A DNA stretch of 64,000 nucleotides from Serratia grimesii NBRC 13537 (lineage in GTDB: Bacteria > Pseudomonadota > Gammaproteobacteria > Enterobacterales > Enterobacteriaceae), in assembly GCF_001590905.1 (NCBI RefSeq), contig NZ_BCTT01000006.1, positions 1 through 64,000 of the forward strand, in the 5' to 3' direction. The translations under genes and the position numbers were made by a program. Each line of letters opens with the position of its first letter. Position 1 is the first letter of the stretch. Below the pieces are notes generated by a model. It was not told the origin of the DNA. It searched no databases and saw nothing but the letters and a program-made list of their open reading frames with translations. Below, piece by piece: positions 18,436 through 27,243 of this stretch.

Positions 18436-20604
18436 ATGAGTGCTGCACGCAGGCGTTTCGTCACGCCAGGAAAATCACTTTGCTGTCTGATTACCACTTT
18501 GTTTTTTCTCTTGTCGGATACCGTTCTGGCCGCCGTCAACGACTGTGACAAAGCGGACAAGTCACTGCGCTGTGAAGACAGTGTTACCGTAGAAGCATCA
18601 ACTGCGCCTCAAAGCACATACGGTTCATTAGACGCGGTCACACAGGCGGCTTCACGTTTGGGGCTGACCAGCCAGGAAACGCCACGCAGTGTGGACGTTA
18701 TCAACCGGCAGGCTATTGAGCAGCGTGGAGACCAAACACTGGCTGATGTGGTCGAACACGCGACCGGTATGTCTGGCGTGGCTTCACCTACGCTGAGTAA
18801 TAACTTTTCGCTACGTGGTTTTAGGCCGGTCTCTTGGTTGTTTAACGGTGTCGAAACGCCTGGCAGTACGATCCAGTTGGCGGATCCCTCCCACTACGAC
18901 AGCGTTGAGGTTCTGCGCGGCCCTGGCTCAGTGCTAAATGGGCTGAGTGCTGCTGGCGGTAGCGTCAATTTGGTTTCGCGCCAGCCAACGTTTAGTCGCC
19001 AGCCTGTTGAGCTTGACTACGGTTTGTCTAGCTACAACAGTCAGCGTCTGCATATTGGTGCTGGCGGTGCGCTTTTGGACGATGTGGCGGCTTATCGTCT
19101 GGATATCAGCGGCAGCGACAACGGTACCAACGTCCAATATGAACGCGATAAACAGAAACGAGTGTCTGGTGCCTTACTGTTTAAACTGACAGAAAATGCC
19201 CTGCTCACGCTAAGTTTGGACCGTATGCTGAACCGTACTACCAATCCTTACTACGGCACACCGCTGGTGGACGGACGCATTGCCCGCGAACTGCGCGATA
19301 TCAACTACAACAACCTGACTGACAGTCGGATCCAGAGCAATGCCACTTCGTTCCAGGCCAGTTTGGACTGGTTCACCACGCCGGAAATCGAGCTGCATAA
19401 CCAGTTCTATTACTACAGCGGTTTTCGTGAGTGGCACAATGTAGAACGTTTTCGTACGTCGGCCGCAACCCAACCTGGCTATGTTAATCGCGATTCTTTC
19501 GGGGCGTTGGCCCATGATGATGATCTAATTGGCAACCGCAGTTCACTGGTGTTTGATCGGCCGCTGGGTGGTTTTGATAACCGGTTGGTGATCGGTGTTG
19601 ATGTGAGCAAACGCCGCTTCCAGTACTACTCTAACGGCTTTCCCGGTTCTGAGGACGTTTCGCTGCTGGCTCCGGTCAGAGAAGATTTCTCGCAGGGAAC
19701 CGACCGTCAGCGTTCCCCCGTTCGTCACGTCACGCAAAACCAGTACGCGGGATTTTTGGAAGACCATTTCAGTCTGACTGAGCGCTTAACCTTGCTGGGG
19801 CAACTGCGTTACAACCATATGCTGATGGATTGGCATTTCCAAAGCCCACAAGAGGAAGCCCATAAGCATACCTACGTGTTTAGCGTCTGGAGCCTGGGGC
19901 CCAGTTATGCGTTAACCGATAATCTTAATGTCTACGCTAACTACACCACGGGTCAGGAACCCGGCAACGATCTGTTCTTTTTAAGCCCGACACAAACCGG
20001 TTTGCCGCTAACCCGGACGCGCCAGTGGGAAATGGGTGCCAAGGGCCAGTTTTGGGAAAATAAGGGGGAAGCGACACTGGCGTTGTACGAGCTGCGTAAG
20101 GACAACTTATTTGTGCCCAATGCACAGCAGCCGGATACCTTGAATGCTGTCGGTCGACAGACTTCGCGCGGTGTTGAGTTAAGTGTAATGCTGCGACCAA
20201 GCTGGCAATGGGAACTGGCTGCCAATGCGGCCTATACACACGCCCGCTACGATGAATACCGTGGCGGTAGCCCGTTACGTAGCTATAACGGCAATCGTCC
20301 GGCTTACATTCCTGACTGGACCGCCAATCTTACTGCGCGTTACAAGCCGACGGAGTCACTGGGGCTAACTTCATCGCTGCGCTATGTAGGGAGCAGTTAT
20401 AACGACGATGCCAACCAGCGCAAAATGCCGGCCTACACCACGCTCGATCTGGCAGCAGACTATCAACTAACCCCGATCGTTAACCTAGGCGTTCGTATCA
20501 GAAATGCCACCAACCAACTGTATGCCTACCAGCGTACTTACCCGGATCAGGTACTGATTGCGCCGTCGCGTACCTATGAAAGCTTTATTTCGGTGAGGTT
20601 CTGA
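18436..20604 (+). CDS. TonB-dependent siderophore-type outer-membrane receptor
   Basis: An outer-membrane gated channel for a metal chelate, energised by TonB. The 722 residues include a signal peptide (cleavage near residue 32), a candidate TonB box DSVTVEA at 48-54, a plug domain (about 75-185, with SVEVLRGPGSVLNG) and a 22-strand-type barrel ending in the terminal phenylalanine (SVRF). The mature N-terminus carries two cysteines (C37, C46) that could pair. It is the first of five closely spaced plus-strand genes inserted between modE and acrZ. The substrate is unknown: siderophore, zincophore or another metal complex. A Zur-like palindrome precedes it. Confidence 0.92.
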   Translation: MSAARRRFVTPGKSLCCLITTLFFLLSDTVLAAVNDCDKADKSLRCEDSVTVEASTAPQSTYGSLDAVTQAASRLGLTSQETPRSVDVINRQAIEQRGDQTLADVVEHATGMSGVASPTLSNNFSLRGFRPVSWLFNGVETPGSTIQLADPSHYDSVEVLRGPGSVLNGLSAAGGSVNLVSRQPTFSRQPVELDYGLSSYNSQRLHIGAGGALLDDVAAYRLDISGSDNGTNVQYERDKQKRVSGALLFKLTENALLTLSLDRMLNRTTNPYYGTPLVDGRIARELRDINYNNLTDSRIQSNATSFQASLDWFTTPEIELHNQFYYYSGFREWHNVERFRTSAATQPGYVNRDSFGALAHDDDLIGNRSSLVFDRPLGGFDNRLVIGVDVSKRRFQYYSNGFPGSEDVSLLAPVREDFSQGTDRQRSPVRHVTQNQYAGFLEDHFSLTERLTLLGQLRYNHMLMDWHFQSPQEEAHKHTYVFSVWSLGPSYALTDNLNVYANYTTGQEPGNDLFFLSPTQTGLPLTRTRQWEMGAKGQFWENKGEATLALYELRKDNLFVPNAQQPDTLNAVGRQTSRGVELSVMLRPSWQWELAANAAYTHARYDEYRGGSPLRSYNGNRPAYIPDWTANLTARYKPTESLGLTSSLRYVGSSYNDDANQRKMPAYTTLDLAADYQLTPIVNLGVRIRNATNQLYAYQRTYPDQVLIAPSRTYESFISVRF

Positions 20605-20611
20605 TAGCGCC

Positions 20612-21613
20612 ATGCCGTCGATAATCCGCCTGTTGTGCGCACTTGGGGTGGTGATTAGCACATTGGTGCAGGCTAAGCCTGTGACGTTGAGCAACTGTGG
20701 CCAACAATACCGTTACCCGGTGGTGCCTGAACGCGTACTGGTGTACGCGAATCCTGCGCTGGAAAATATGCTGGCTCTGGGACTCGTGGCGCGTGTTGTT
20801 GGCATTATTGGCTATGACTACGCGCAGGATACTGTGCCTTCTTCTGCGTCAGCAGGATGGGATAAGGTCCTGAGTAAGCTATCAGCCACCGCACCGCCAG
20901 CGGCGGAGCCCTTGCTGTTATTGAATCCGGATTTTATCTACTCGGCCAGCTACTACTGGCTCAATAGCCCGGAAACCCCTAATCGCGAACGGCTAACAGA
21001 GTGGGGGATCGCGACGTATCTCTCGCCCAATGTCTGTGGGGGACAGCAAAGCACGGTAAACTCAGTAGCGAGCTTCGACGGCATTTTTGCCGAGCTGAGA
21101 GATATTGCCCGCATTTTTAACGTCTCGCGTCACGCCGAAACGTTAATCCAGCATCAGCAAGCTCAGCTGCGAGAACTTAGGCTACAGGCGGCATCACTTC
21201 CTCATCAGCGATTGCTTTGGTGGTATGCCGGTACCCAAACCCCTTATGTGGCAGGCTGCTGCGGTGCACCGTCGCTGCTAACCCAGCAGGTTGGCAGCGA
21301 AAATCTATTTGCCGATCTGCCAGCACTTTGGCCTACCGTCTCTTGGGAAACCATCGCGGCCCGTGATCCTGATGTGATTGTGCTTGGCGATTTGCCCCGC
21401 GGCGGCCTCGGCGACAGTGCCAAAGACAAAATCCATTTTTTAGAGCATCACCCGCTAACGGCAACCCTGCGCGCCGTACGGCAAAAACACTACGTCATCT
21501 TGCCCGGTTATGACCTGGATCCCTCGGTCCGTACGGTCCCGGCTTTGCATCGTTTAATCATGGGCCTGCAGCAACAGGTCTCACCATTGCCCATTCCCAA
21601 TAAGGAACCCTGA
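20612..21613 (+). CDS. FecB/BtuF-type periplasmic metal-chelate binding protein
   Basis: Delivers the ligand to the FecCD permease encoded two genes later. The 333 residues have a signal peptide (1-21, cleavage after VQA) and the class III fold pattern: N-terminal VPERVLVYANPALENMLALG, a long middle helix and a C-terminal lobe ending VRTVPALHRL. Cysteines at 29, 142, 216 and 217 are notable; the adjacent pair lies in PYVAGCCGAP, a place where related proteins of the F420-0 transporter-like group have a glycine-rich loop (from memory). No lipobox. It starts 7 bases after the receptor stop. Confidence 0.88.
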   Translation: MPSIIRLLCALGVVISTLVQAKPVTLSNCGQQYRYPVVPERVLVYANPALENMLALGLVARVVGIIGYDYAQDTVPSSASAGWDKVLSKLSATAPPAAEPLLLLNPDFIYSASYYWLNSPETPNRERLTEWGIATYLSPNVCGGQQSTVNSVASFDGIFAELRDIARIFNVSRHAETLIQHQQAQLRELRLQAASLPHQRLLWWYAGTQTPYVAGCCGAPSLLTQQVGSENLFADLPALWPTVSWETIAARDPDVIVLGDLPRGGLGDSAKDKIHFLEHHPLTATLRAVRQKHYVILPGYDLDPSVRTVPALHRLIMGLQQQVSPLPIPNKEP

Positions 21614-21614
21614 T

Positions 21615-22370
21615 ATGTCCTCCTTTTCATTCTCTTCACTGCTGGCCTCGTGGGATCAACAACAAGGGGCCTACATCGCCGAGCGGGAAGCGCGTTTCAA
21701 TGCACAACTGGATGTACTGGAACTCTCGGCAGGTCAGGATTTTCATGTGCTGGATCTGGCCTGTGGGCCTGGCTCACTCAGCTTGCGTATCCTTCAGCGC
21801 TTCCCGAAAGCCAAGGTAACGGCAATGGATCTTGATCCGTTATTGCTGGCAATTGCCCGTGGCGCCTTGGCGGAATACGGCGATCGGATCCGTATCCTTC
21901 AGGCCGATCTCGCCGATCCTGACTGCTTTTCATTGCTGAGTGGCCCCGCACCGCAGGCGGCAGTTTCCAGTACCGCACTGCATTGGCTAATGCCGGAGCA
22001 ATTGGGGGTTTTGTATCGCAACATTGTTGAATTATTGCCCGACGGTGGCGTGTTTTTGAATGCTGATCACCAGCGTTTTGATCATCGGCACCCGCGCATT
22101 AAGGCGTTCGCGAAGCAACACGATGACCAGACGCAACAACGGGCCTGGCAAAACGGTGTCGAAGACTGGGATCAGTGGTTTGCCAACGTGCAGCAATTGC
22201 CGGAATTGGCGCAATATCGGCAACAGAGGGAAAGCCTGTTCGCCGGGCGACCAGTACCTCCTGCAGCAGCATTGGACTTTCACGTCGCCAGTTTGATACA
22301 GGCCGGTTTTAAAGAGGCAGGGCCAGTCTGGCAATTGCTGGATGACTACGTGATTGCAGGCTGGAAATAG
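21615..22370 (+). CDS. class I SAM-dependent methyltransferase in the uptake cassette
   Basis: A cytoplasmic enzyme that transfers methyl from S-adenosylmethionine to an unknown acceptor. The 251 residues show motif I VLDLACGPGS (45-54), the acidic end of strand 2 (D72/D74 in AMDLDP) and motif near LQADLADP. There is no signal peptide. It begins one base after the binding-protein stop and ends one base before the permease start, so it belongs to the transcript. Possible roles are modifying or releasing the imported metallophore or finishing a small ligand; neither is visible from sequence. It is not one of the biotin or ubiquinone enzymes in length or motif. Confidence 0.85.
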   Translation: MSSFSFSSLLASWDQQQGAYIAEREARFNAQLDVLELSAGQDFHVLDLACGPGSLSLRILQRFPKAKVTAMDLDPLLLAIARGALAEYGDRIRILQADLADPDCFSLLSGPAPQAAVSSTALHWLMPEQLGVLYRNIVELLPDGGVFLNADHQRFDHRHPRIKAFAKQHDDQTQQRAWQNGVEDWDQWFANVQQLPELAQYRQQRESLFAGRPVPPAAALDFHVASLIQAGFKEAGPVWQLLDDYVIAGWK

Positions 22371-22371
22371 C

Positions 22372-23421
22372 ATGGATGGGTCCGTACGTCGCCGTTTCAC
22401 TCGCCTACCGCGATGCTCTGGGGGCTGCTGGTTGTTAATGCTCACCCTCGCGTTGCCGCTGTTTTTACTGGGTGCGTCGTTGTATGGACCGGCCCCTATA
22501 TCGCTGCAGGATGCATGGCATATTTTATCTGACCCCGGTGCTGTTAATGCCTCCGGAAACACTGAGGTTTACCAACGGATAATCTGGTCGCTGAGAATGC
22601 CAAGAGCTTTGCTGGCTGCGGTAGCTGGCGCCGGATTGGCATTGGCCGGCACTCTCCTGCAATCACTGACACGCAACCCACTGGCCGATCCTTGGGTATT
22701 GGGGATCTCTTCCGGTGCAGGTGTGGGCGCGGTTCTTGTGCTTGTTTTGGGCATTGGCGGGGGGCTGTTGTCGGTGCCAGGTGGGGCATTTATCGGTGCG
22801 GCCGGAGCGTTTGCGCTGGTTTTACTGCTCGCCGGGCGTTCTCTGCATGCTGAGTCATCGTTGTTTATTCTGGCTGGCGTCGCTGTTACACAGCTGCTTT
22901 CAGCTTTGACTTCGCTAATTACCCTGTGGCAGGCGGACGCCAATGCCACTCGTGGCGTAATGTTTTGGCTGCTGGGTTCTTTCAGTGATGCGCGTTGGCC
23001 GCAGGTCGGCCTGATCACGTTGCTGCTGGTGGCGGCGTTATTAATTTGCTGGATGAGGGCAGGGGAGCTGGATGCTCTGGCTTTTGGTGGCCTGACCGCA
23101 GCCTCTTTGGGGGTGGCGGTGGTACCACTGAAGCTGCTGCTGTATGTCACTACTATGGCGCTGACCGCGGTGATTGTTGCGTTCAGCGGTGCAGTGGGGT
23201 TTATCGGACTGACAGTGCCCCATGTCGCCAGGCTGCTGGTTGGGCCACGCCACCGGTTGTTACTGCCAGCCAGTGCATTGTGCGGTGCGCTGTTTGCCGT
23301 TGCAGCAGATACGCTGGCCAGAACCTTGTTTGCGCCTCGTGAGTTACCGGTTGGAGTACTGACTGCGTTGTTAGGCGTCCCGGTGTTTCTGGCATTGTTA
23401 TATCGGAAAATAAACGCATGA
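22372..23421 (+). CDS. FecCD-family ABC permease for metal chelates
   Basis: Inner-membrane transport subunit, expected to work as a homodimer. The 349 residues carry about ten membrane segments and the family pattern RMPRALLAAVAGAGLALAG followed by RNPLADPWVLGISSGA near residues 70-115, and VGFIGLTVPHVAR near 277, which contacts the ATPase. The start at 22372 follows the methyltransferase stop; an in-frame ATG at 22354 would overlap it. Its last codons overlap the ATPase start (ATGA). Confidence 0.9.
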   Translation: MDGSVRRRFTRLPRCSGGCWLLMLTLALPLFLLGASLYGPAPISLQDAWHILSDPGAVNASGNTEVYQRIIWSLRMPRALLAAVAGAGLALAGTLLQSLTRNPLADPWVLGISSGAGVGAVLVLVLGIGGGLLSVPGGAFIGAAGAFALVLLLAGRSLHAESSLFILAGVAVTQLLSALTSLITLWQADANATRGVMFWLLGSFSDARWPQVGLITLLLVAALLICWMRAGELDALAFGGLTAASLGVAVVPLKLLLYVTTMALTAVIVAFSGAVGFIGLTVPHVARLLVGPRHRLLLPASALCGALFAVAADTLARTLFAPRELPVGVLTALLGVPVFLALLYRKINA

Positions 23422-24203
23422 GGGTTGAACGCGAAGTATCCGGGTTGCGTGCTGAACATTTAGGGTGGTCAACGCCGGAAAATTCAGTGCTAAACAACCT
23501 CAGTTTTCAGGTCCGCCCCGGTGAAGTTACTGGTGTGCTCGGCATTAACGGGAGTGGAAAATCCACGCTACTCAAACTATTGGCGGGGTTGCTTCCGCCC
23601 AGCCGAGGGCGAATTTATCTGCAGGAGACGGATATTGCTACGTTGAAGGGGCACGAGCGGGCGAAACGGATGACTTTCCTCGAACAGTCCGGACCCAGTG
23701 CGTTTGCCATACCGGTAAAAGACGTGGTGTTGCTTGGGCGCTTGGTCTATGCCAGCCGTTGGGTGGGATTTAGTGCAGAAGATTATCGCATTGCCGGACA
23801 GGCCATGGAGCAAGTGGGAATTTCATCGCTTGCCGAGCGAGAATGGCATCAGTTGTCAGGCGGCGAGCAGCAGCGTGTCCATCTGGCACGCGCATTGGCA
23901 CAGCAAACGCCGTGGCTGCTGCTGGATGAACCCGCTAATCATCTTGATATTGCCCACCAACATCAGTTTATGGCTTTGCTGCGACGTTTGGGCATCAGCG
24001 TGGTGGTATCTCTGCACGATCTGAATTTAGCGGCCTGTTACTGTGACCGATTGATGTTGTTAAAAGAGGGCGGTTTGCATGCTTTTGGCCCATCGCGGCA
24101 GGTGCTGACACCTGAGACGATTAGCGACGTGTATGGTGTAAACGCCCGTTTGGCATCGGTGAGCGATTATGCTGCACCGCTGATCTATTATCCTGCCCAA
24201 TAA
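23418..24203 (+). CDS. FecE-type ABC ATPase for metal chelates
   Basis: Energises the FecCD permease. The 261 residues show Walker [10 protein letters not shown] (42-50), Q-loop near FLEQSG (90), signature LSGGEQQRV (146-154), Walker B WLLLDEP (166-172) with E171, and the switch histidine in SLHDLN. The ATG overlaps the permease stop by 4 bases. It ends the cassette; acrZ with its own leader follows 169 bases later. No clear terminator was seen between them, so some readthrough into acrZ is possible. Confidence 0.92.
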   Translation: MRVEREVSGLRAEHLGWSTPENSVLNNLSFQVRPGEVTGVLGINGSGKSTLLKLLAGLLPPSRGRIYLQETDIATLKGHERAKRMTFLEQSGPSAFAIPVKDVVLLGRLVYASRWVGFSAEDYRIAGQAMEQVGISSLAEREWHQLSGGEQQRVHLARALAQQTPWLLLDEPANHLDIAHQHQFMALLRRLGISVVVSLHDLNLAACYCDRLMLLKEGGLHAFGPSRQVLTPETISDVYGVNARLASVSDYAAPLIYYPAQ

Positions 24204-24372
24204 CGTCTATTGGGCGTCGGAATTCCGCATTGCTGCACAAATGGCACGTTTGGCCGGTTACAAATTTCATACAGCCTTTAAAATAACCACGTTTTACTGT
24301 GTATTTTGGTTTAAAGTAAAGCTTACGTGGCGGTGTTCATTACCGCTCAATGGGCAGTTAAGTGAGGCTACC

Positions 24373-24516
24373 ATGTTGGAATTATTGGAAAGTTTGCTGT
24401 TCGCCGTCGTGATGGTACCGATTGTGATGGCTATCATTCTCGGTTTGATCTACGGTTTGGGTGAGGTGTTCAACATCTTCTCCAAAGTGGGCCATTCTAA
24501 AGAGAATCGCACCTAG
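24373..24516 (+). CDS. acrZ: AcrZ, small membrane partner of the AcrAB-TolC pump
   Basis: A 47-residue single-helix inner-membrane protein that binds AcrB and alters export of some drugs in E. coli. The sequence [16 protein letters not shown] then the run [19 protein letters not shown] is nearly that of E. coli AcrZ. The frame is open further upstream to 24241, but the family start is 24373. In E. coli it lies between modE and modA; here the metallophore cassette has been placed on its modE side. Confidence 0.95.
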   Translation: MLELLESLLFAVVMVPIVMAIILGLIYGLGEVFNIFSKVGHSKENRT

Positions 24517-24533
24517 CACCACCCCTTCCCTAT

Positions 24534-24557
24534 ACCCGTCGGCACCGTTCGGCGGGT
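24534..24557 (+). terminator. terminator after acrZ
   Basis: ACCCGTCGG pairs with TCGGCGGGT over nine positions, including G-T pairs, with a 6-base loop, followed by GTTTCTC. It separates acrZ from modABC. Confidence 0.55.
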
Positions 24558-24612
24558 GTTTCTCAAGTTATGTCCCACTCTGCCGATAAACCGCATGACA
24601 AGCTTCTGCGCG

Positions 24613-24638
24613 ACGTTATATTATTTTTTATATAACGA
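24613..24638. promoter_or_regulatory. ModE box before modA
   Basis: ACGTTATATT-N6-TATATAACGA is an inverted repeat matching TCGYTATATA-N6-TATATARCGA, 36 bases before the modA start. ModE-molybdate repression of modABC at such a site is established in E. coli. Confidence 0.9.
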
Positions 24639-24673
24639 AGAGTGATAATGCACGTTAACTTGCGGAGAAAACA

Positions 24674-25447
24674 ATGAAACAGCAATGGACTAAGTGGGTC
24701 GGCGGTATCGTATTAGCATCCGGTATGGTCATGCAGGCGTCTGCGGCAGAAAAAATTACCGTTTTTGCAGCAGCATCGCTGACTAACGCGCTGCAGGACA
24801 TCGCAACTCAATATCAGAAAGGCAAGGATGTCCAGGTGGTGTCTTCATTCGCCTCTTCCTCCACGTTGGCACGTCAGATTGAGCAGGGCGCTCCCGCTGA
24901 TTTGTTTATCTCCGCCGATCAGCAGTGGATGGATTATGCCATCGACAAACAGCAGATGGTTAAAGACACGCGCTATACCCTGTTGGGTAACGAATTGGTG
25001 CTGATCGCAGCTAAAGACACCAAACAGGCTAAAATTACACTCGATAAACAGACCGATTGGACAAAACTGCTCAATGGCGGCCGTCTGTCGGTGGGCGATC
25101 CGGATCACGTACCGGCCGGTATCTATGCCAAGGAAGCATTGCAAAACCTCGGTGCCTGGACTGCATTGGAACCTAAGCTGGCACGCGCCAACAACGTACG
25201 TAGCGCTATGGCGTTAGTGGAACGTGGTGAAGCGCCACTGGGCATTGTGTATGGTTCAGACGCGGTAGCCAGTGATAAAGTCAGCGTTGTGGCCATCTTC
25301 CCAGAAGACAGCCATAAACCGGTTGAATACCCGATGGCGATTGTTAAAGGCCATCAAACACCCGCTGTTAGCGCATTCTACAGCTACCTGAAGGGCCCAG
25401 AAGCGGCCGCTATTTTCAAACATTATGGATTCTCCCCGCGTAAATGA
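24674..25447 (+). CDS. modA: molybdate-binding periplasmic protein ModA
   Basis: Captures molybdate or tungstate in the periplasm for ModBC. The 257 residues have a signal peptide cleaved after ASA (about residue 24), then VFAAASLTNAL, whose serine and the following SSFASSSTLARQIEQGAPADLFIS run form the oxyanion site, and a later GIVYGSDA motif. Length and motifs fit. The stop overlaps the modB start. The gene begins 36 bases after the ModE box, so it is repressed when molybdate is plentiful. Confidence 0.97.
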   Translation: MKQQWTKWVGGIVLASGMVMQASAAEKITVFAAASLTNALQDIATQYQKGKDVQVVSSFASSSTLARQIEQGAPADLFISADQQWMDYAIDKQQMVKDTRYTLLGNELVLIAAKDTKQAKITLDKQTDWTKLLNGGRLSVGDPDHVPAGIYAKEALQNLGAWTALEPKLARANNVRSAMALVERGEAPLGIVYGSDAVASDKVSVVAIFPEDSHKPVEYPMAIVKGHQTPAVSAFYSYLKGPEAAAIFKHYGFSPRK

Positions 25448-26133
25448 TGTTGAGTGAGTACGAATGGCAGGCGGTAGAACTGAGCCTGAAAGTGTCCGCC
25501 CTGGCGGTAGTATGTAGCTTACCCTTCGGCATTCTGATGGCTTGGGTGTTGGTACGCTGCCGTTTCCCCGGCAAGTCACTGCTGGACAGTATTATTCATC
25601 TGCCGTTGGTGCTACCGCCTGTGGTGGTCGGCTATTTATTGCTGATCGCCATGGGGCGGCGCGGCGTGATTGGCGAATGGCTGTATGACTGGTTTGGTTT
25701 CAGTTTCAGCTTTAGTTGGCGTGGTGCTGCCTTGGCTTCTGCTGTGGTGGCATTTCCGCTCATGGTACGTGCTATTCGGTTAGCGCTGGAAGCGGTGGAT
25801 ACCCGTTTAGAGCAGGCGGCCCGTACGCTTGGTGCTAACCCGTGGCGAGTGTTTTTCACCATCACGTTGCCATTGTCGTTACCCGGAGTCATTGTTGGTG
25901 TGGTGTTGGCTTTTGCTCGCTCATTGGGTGAGTTCGGTGCCACCATTACCTTTGTTTCCAATATTCCTGGTGAAACGCGCACCATCCCGCTGGCGATGTA
26001 TACCCTGATAGAAACACCGGGGGCAGAAGCCGCCGCCGCACGCTTGTGTGTGATTGCTATCGTGTTGTCACTGGTTTCACTGATGGTTTCCGAGTGGCTA
26101 GTCCGCTGGGGTCGCAAACGGATGGGCGTGTAA
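25444..26133 (+). CDS. modB: molybdate ABC permease ModB
   Basis: Inner-membrane subunit of the molybdate importer. The 229 residues carry five membrane segments and the EAA loop EQAARTLGANPWRVFFTITLP (near 122-142) that docks to ModC, followed by RSLGEFGAT. Two adjacent ATG codons (25444 and 25447) are possible starts; the first overlaps the modA stop. Its stop is directly followed by the modC ATG. Confidence 0.96.
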   Translation: MMLSEYEWQAVELSLKVSALAVVCSLPFGILMAWVLVRCRFPGKSLLDSIIHLPLVLPPVVVGYLLLIAMGRRGVIGEWLYDWFGFSFSFSWRGAALASAVVAFPLMVRAIRLALEAVDTRLEQAARTLGANPWRVFFTITLPLSLPGVIVGVVLAFARSLGEFGATITFVSNIPGETRTIPLAMYTLIETPGAEAAAARLCVIAIVLSLVSLMVSEWLVRWGRKRMGV

Positions 26134-27201
26134 ATGCTGGAACTGGACTTTTCCCAACGCCTTGGCGATCTGAACCTCAATGTCCGCGCCGATCTGCCTG
26201 CCCAGGGGATTACTGCCATCTTTGGTTTATCTGGCGCCGGTAAAACCTCATTAATTAACGCCGTCGGTGGTCTGACTCGTCTGCAACAGGGGCGTATTGT
26301 GCTCAATGGCCGCACACTGGTGGATACCGACCGGGGCCTTTGTCTTCCACCAGAAAAACGCCGTATTGGCTATGTGTTCCAGGACGCGCGTCTGTTCCCG
26401 CATTACCGGGTGCGCGGCAACCTGCAATACGGCATGGCCGCCGGCATGCGCAAACAGTTCGACAGCATTGTTGAGCTATTGGGGATCGGTCCGCTGCTCA
26501 ATCGCCTGCCGTTGACGCTGTCAGGGGGGGAGAAACAGCGAGTGGCGATTGGCCGCGCTTTGCTGACTGCACCAGAACTGTTGTTGATGGATGAACCGTT
26601 GGCGTCACTGGATCTACCCCGTAAGCGCGAGTTGCTACCCTATTTGGAGCGGCTGGCACAGGATGTCAATATCCCCATCCTCTACGTTAGCCATAGCATG
26701 GATGAAATTCTGCAGTTGGCGGAGCAGGTGATGGTGTTGGATAACGGCCAGGTAAGGGCATTCGGTGGGTTGGAGGAGGTGTGGGCCAGCAGTGCATTGC
26801 GTCCGTGGTTACAGCGTGAAGATCAGAGCAGCGTGTTGCGTGTCAGTGTGATCGAACATCACACGCGCTATGCGATGACTGCACTAGCATTAGGTGATCA
26901 ACGTCTATGGGTCAGCGGCGTTGATGCGGCACTGGGGGCTCAACTGCGTATACGCATTAATGCCGCCGATGTTTCGTTGGTATTACAACCGCCGGTCAAC
27001 AGCAGTATTCGCAACGTTTTGCCAGCCAAGGTGACCGAGTGCCTGGAGGTAAATGGGCAGGTAGAGGTGAAACTGGCAGTAGGGGAAAGCGTACTGTGGG
27101 CGCGGATTACACCGTGGGCACGAGACGAACTGGCGATCAGGCCAGGACAGTGGTTGTATGCACAGGTCAAAAGCGTGTCGATCAGCCGCGAAGCACGCTG
27201 A
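26134..27201 (+). CDS. modC: molybdate ABC ATPase ModC
   Basis: Hydrolyses ATP for molybdate import. The 355 residues show Walker [10 protein letters not shown] near 31-39, Q-loop [11 protein letters not shown], signature [15 protein letters not shown] near 130, Walker B LLLMDEP, and a C-terminal Mop-type regulatory domain (about 290-352, with [10 protein letters not shown]-like [12 protein letters not shown]). It follows modB with no gap. Last gene of modABC. Confidence 0.97.
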   Translation: MLELDFSQRLGDLNLNVRADLPAQGITAIFGLSGAGKTSLINAVGGLTRLQQGRIVLNGRTLVDTDRGLCLPPEKRRIGYVFQDARLFPHYRVRGNLQYGMAAGMRKQFDSIVELLGIGPLLNRLPLTLSGGEKQRVAIGRALLTAPELLLMDEPLASLDLPRKRELLPYLERLAQDVNIPILYVSHSMDEILQLAEQVMVLDNGQVRAFGGLEEVWASSALRPWLQREDQSSVLRVSVIEHHTRYAMTALALGDQRLWVSGVDAALGAQLRIRINAADVSLVLQPPVNSSIRNVLPAKVTECLEVNGQVEVKLAVGESVLWARITPWARDELAIRPGQWLYAQVKSVSISREAR

Positions 27202-27243
27202 ATAATACCCTCCCATCTAATATAGAAGAGAGGGCATTGCATT

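Noticed and set aside
27205-27238. Hairpin between modC and ybhA
   Set aside because: Only five base pairs (CCCTC/GAGGG) with a loop of about 16 bases and no T-run; too weak to call a terminator.
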